Shown here piece by piece: positions 3,844 to 5,936 of a stretch of 5,936 bases of DNA. The DNA comes from Bdellovibrionales bacterium (GTDB lineage: Bacteria; Bdellovibrionota; Bdellovibrionia; Bdellovibrionales; UBA840): contig JAGRAL010000010.1 in the NCBI GenBank assembly GCA_020434605.1, forward strand, positions 1 to 5,936, given 5' to 3'. A program made the position numbers and the translations under genes. The notes beneath the pieces were generated by a model. The model did not search any database. It was not told the DNA's origin and saw only the letters and a program-made list of their open reading frames with translations. Position 1 is the first letter of the stretch; each line of letters begins with the position of its first letter.

Positions 3844-5936
3844 TTAATTGATGGGAGGGCAGTTGCCTGGTGGAAATAATCTAGTCTGTTTACGTGCGGT
3901 AACACTAAAGTTCCATGTATAGCCATCATAGAGGCGTGTTACGGTGGCATTGGCAGTAAAGTTGCCGTTTGTAGTTTTTATTACTGAACAAGATGATCCA
4001 GTGCCGGAACAAGCTCCTGTCCACACAACTGAGTATTGTGCAGGATCTGAAAATACAAATACATCATCTATTTCAGATCCTCCTCCGAGCTGTGTCCCCG
4101 TGGAGTAAGTGATATAGTCTGTTGATGTACATGTACCCTCTTCAAAGCATCCCCCATTACTACTAACATCCCAAGCGTGAGTATCGATATAGCAACCAGC
4201 TACAACAGGGCTAGAGTTTATAGGAATTGTACAAGAGTTCATAGATACTAAGTCGCAACGTACGTTGTAACCAGTTTGTAAAATTCCATTTTCATCTTTA
4301 CATTTTGTATTATGAGATGCTCCCGGTGTAGTGCAGGGACCAACGCCACTAGGTAAACATTCCAAGTTGTTATTTATAGAGGCTGCGTGTGACCAACAAT
4401 AAGCAGGAGCGGCGGTACAGCTTGCAATATAGCTTACGTTTCTGTTAACAGCAGTACCATCAGCATCTGGAGCGCAACAGCCAGGCTCGTTGCCAGAGCT
4501 GCCCTGACAGGCTCTTGTTTGTGGATGGTTTGCAGTAACTGGAGTTTCACCATCTGCACAAACAGCATCGGCCGGCGGGTTTGTGGCCCAAGAGGTCCAG
4601 TTGTACGGAGTATTTGCACAGGCTACGGGTTGGCAACAAATTTGGTTACCTGGATCTGGATCGATATCAGGCCCGCAAGTTCCGCCAGATCCACAAACAC
4701 AAGTGGTTTCACCGACTGGGCAAGTAGGGGCAGGCGTCGGCGTTGGTGTTGGTGTTGCCGGTTCTTTACAGCAAACTCCTGAACCAATATCCATACAACC
4801 CGCCTCGCTACAAGAGGCACAGTTTAAAGTATGAGTCGGATGAGTCGCACAAGTCGGGCAAGAGGTCACATTACAAACCGCTGGGTTTCCGCCACTTCCG
4901 GTTAGGTAAGAATTTGTGCCGTTCCACCTACAAGTCATCGTCCCACTTCCACACGGCTGACCGCATGGAGGGTTTGGATTTAAAACAGTTGGTGTAGATT
5001 CTCCCACTTCCAGAGTTCCACCCCATGGAAGATTACAAGCTGGAAATTTACACGAAGTATTTTTGCTGTTGATAAAAGTACATGAAGGAGGAGGCCTTGT
5101 ACCACAGTAGCCACCTGAAATTTCTGTTATACACCCGACCTGAGGCGCACAACTACTAGCAGCAGGCTTATTAACAAACGTAGGACAATACCTTGTATTA
5201 TTAGAAATTTCTGGAAAGGCCGGCGTCACAGGGTCGCAAAGGTTACTTCCAGCTGCTGTATTATTATAAACCGCCGAAAGATTTTGTGTTCTATTACAAC
5301 CATCTGTCACTGTGTATGAATAGGTTCCGTAAGGTAAACATGGATTGATCGCAGTTTGTGCTGAAAACGCTGGGGTAATATTTGTGTTTATAGTTCTTGC
5401 AGCGTAAGAGTTTTTAACATGATTATTAGTTGTAGTGATAGGACCTGCATTAGGAAGGCCACCCACCGAGTTTAAAACTGAATGGGATAATTTGTAGGGA
5501 TTCTCACTATTATTTAAAGCATTAAAATTATAAGTCATTACATTGGCAACCAATGATACTGTCGTAGGGCTTGGAACCATGTCAGCTGCTGTTGTATCTA
5601 AAAACCAGAGAAAATCTAATTTATCAGGAGCAACAGCTAAAAAGGCTGCATTTGCTATACTACATTCATCACAAGCTGCAAACTCTGCCGTCTTTGGACC
5701 GTTACTTGGCCATGTAGCAAAAGCTGCCGTGCTGGCACTTGCACAACTAAAACTAGGGTCAAGTGCTGCTCCACTCACATATCTTTCTCTGATGCTGTTA
5801 CTTGATACCTCTATTTGAGCGCTATTAATACCAACATAGGTCGGTACCCAAGATGCATGATTATTATCATTACATTGGTAATTATAGGTATTTAAATTTG
5901 TAACGGTTGAAGCTGGATATTTTTGGCTTACGGTTT
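3844..5936 (-). CDS. Large cysteine-rich exported-type protein of unknown function (partial, C-terminal 696 residues)
   Basis: The frame is open from the window edge to the TAA at 3846-3844; the GTG at 5778 is only an internal valine codon, because 52 further open codons lie upstream of it. The true start and any signal peptide are outside the window. The visible part is rich in Asn, Thr, Ser, Gly and Pro, has few charged residues, and contains 49 cysteines, as expected of a disulfide-bonded protein outside the cytoplasm. Numbering from the first complete codon, residues 1-250 have few cysteines. A cysteine-dense part follows, with an LPWGGT module (4858..5052), a Thr-Pro linker (4723..4761), a compact C-x-C / CC knot-like segment (4633..4722), a W..W / QTRAC segment (4474..4620) and a VVWTGACSGTGSSCSV segment near the C-terminus (3937..4062). 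No catalytic motif or C-terminal sorting signal was recognised. Its place just upstream of gspC suggests a secreted or surface protein, possibly exported by this T2SS; that is inference. An alternative is a large pilin-like or adhesin protein whose N-terminus is not visible. Confidence 0.9.
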   Translation of the reverse strand, partial: TVSQKYPASTVTNLNTYNYQCNDNNHASWVPTYVGINSAQIEVSSNSIRERYVSGAALDPSFSCASASTAAFATWPSNGPKTAEFAACDECSIANAAFLAVAPDKLDFLWFLDTTAADMVPSPTTVSLVANVMTYNFNALNNSENPYKLSHSVLNSVGGLPNAGPITTTNNHVKNSYAARTINTNITPAFSAQTAINPCLPYGTYSYTVTDGCNRTQNLSAVYNNTAAGSNLCDPVTPAFPEISNNTRYCPTFVNKPAASSCAPQVGCITEISGGYCGTRPPPSCTFINSKNTSCKFPACNLPWGGTLEVGESTPTVLNPNPPCGQPCGSGTMTCRWNGTNSYLTGSGGNPAVCNVTSCPTCATHPTHTLNCASCSEAGCMDIGSGVCCKEPATPTPTPTPAPTCPVGETTCVCGSGGTCGPDIDPDPGNQICCQPVACANTPYNWTSWATNPPADAVCADGETPVTANHPQTRACQGSSGNEPGCCAPDADGTAVNRNVSYIASCTAAPAYCWSHAASINNNLECLPSGVGPCTTPGASHNTKCKDENGILQTGYNVRCDLVSMNSCTIPINSSPVVAGCYIDTHAWDVSSNGGCFEEGTCTSTDYITYSTGTQLGGGSEIDDVFVFSDPAQYSVVWTGACSGTGSSCSVIKTTNGNFTANATVTRLYDGYTWNFSVTARKQTRLFPPGNCPPIN
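4723..4761 (-). repeat. Thr-Pro linker encoded by hexamer repeats
   Basis: Within the cysteine-rich gene the codons read ATPTPTPTPAPT, from imperfect ACNCCN hexamers (ACACCA twice, then ACGCCG and ACGCCT). Thr-Pro runs of this kind are typical extended linkers between domains of secreted proteins. Here it separates the GVCCKEP end of one cysteine-dense block from the TCPVGETTCVCG start of the next. Such short tandem repeats can change length by replication slippage in whole six-base steps, which would keep the frame. Confidence 0.8.

Noticed and set aside
3747..3929. Minus-strand 60-codon reading frame spanning the end of the cysteine-rich gene and the spacer
   Set aside because: It starts inside the cysteine-rich coding region in another frame, runs through the hairpin at 3780..3810, and has no good ribosome site or recognisable domain.
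5776..5778. GTG as the start of the cysteine-rich gene
   Set aside because: The same frame stays open for 52 further codons to the window edge with similar composition, and no clear ribosome site precedes the GTG.
5543..5818. 91-codon plus-strand open frame
   Set aside because: Antisense to the cysteine-rich gene, whose frame continues open through this stretch to the window edge.

Overview
All supported genes lie on the minus strand, so transcription runs from high to low coordinates. In that order the window holds the 3' part of a long cysteine-rich exported-type protein gene (enters at 5936, stops at 3844), a 185-base spacer, gspC (3658 to 2594), gspD (2578 to 185), a 47-base gap, and the first 45 codons of a gene that is most likely gspE (137 to the window edge). 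No rRNA, tRNA, CRISPR array, insertion sequence or phage gene was seen.

The recognisable system is a type II secretion system (T2SS), in the usual C-D-E order. GspC is the inner-membrane clamp protein, with its HR and PDZ regions. GspD is the outer-membrane secretin, with N0-N1-N2-N3, the secretin barrel and the VPLLGDIPVIGWLF motif. GspE is the cytoplasmic assembly ATPase. gspC and gspD are 15 bases apart and share a tight operon-type junction with a strong Shine-Dalgarno sequence.

The organism is a Gram-negative bacterium, as shown by the secretin and the periplasmic modules. The AT-leaning composition, a T2SS with a plain C-D-E start, the proline/acid-rich linker in GspD and the cysteine-rich mosaic surface protein next door suggest a Bdellovibrio-like or other former deltaproteobacterial lineage. 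That is inference from general resemblance, not proof.

The T2SS genes themselves look conventional. The parts worth a second look are: (1) a 16-bp RNA hairpin between gspD and gspE that buries the gspE Shine-Dalgarno and ends on its start codon; (2) a 15-bp hairpin without a U tract in the spacer upstream of gspC; (3) the cysteine-rich protein upstream of the operon, a mosaic with a Thr-Pro linker that could be a substrate or surface partner of this secretion system. In both hairpins the imperfect positions are G-U wobbles when read as minus-strand RNA and A-C mismatches when read from the plus strand, which supports a role in the minus-strand transcript.
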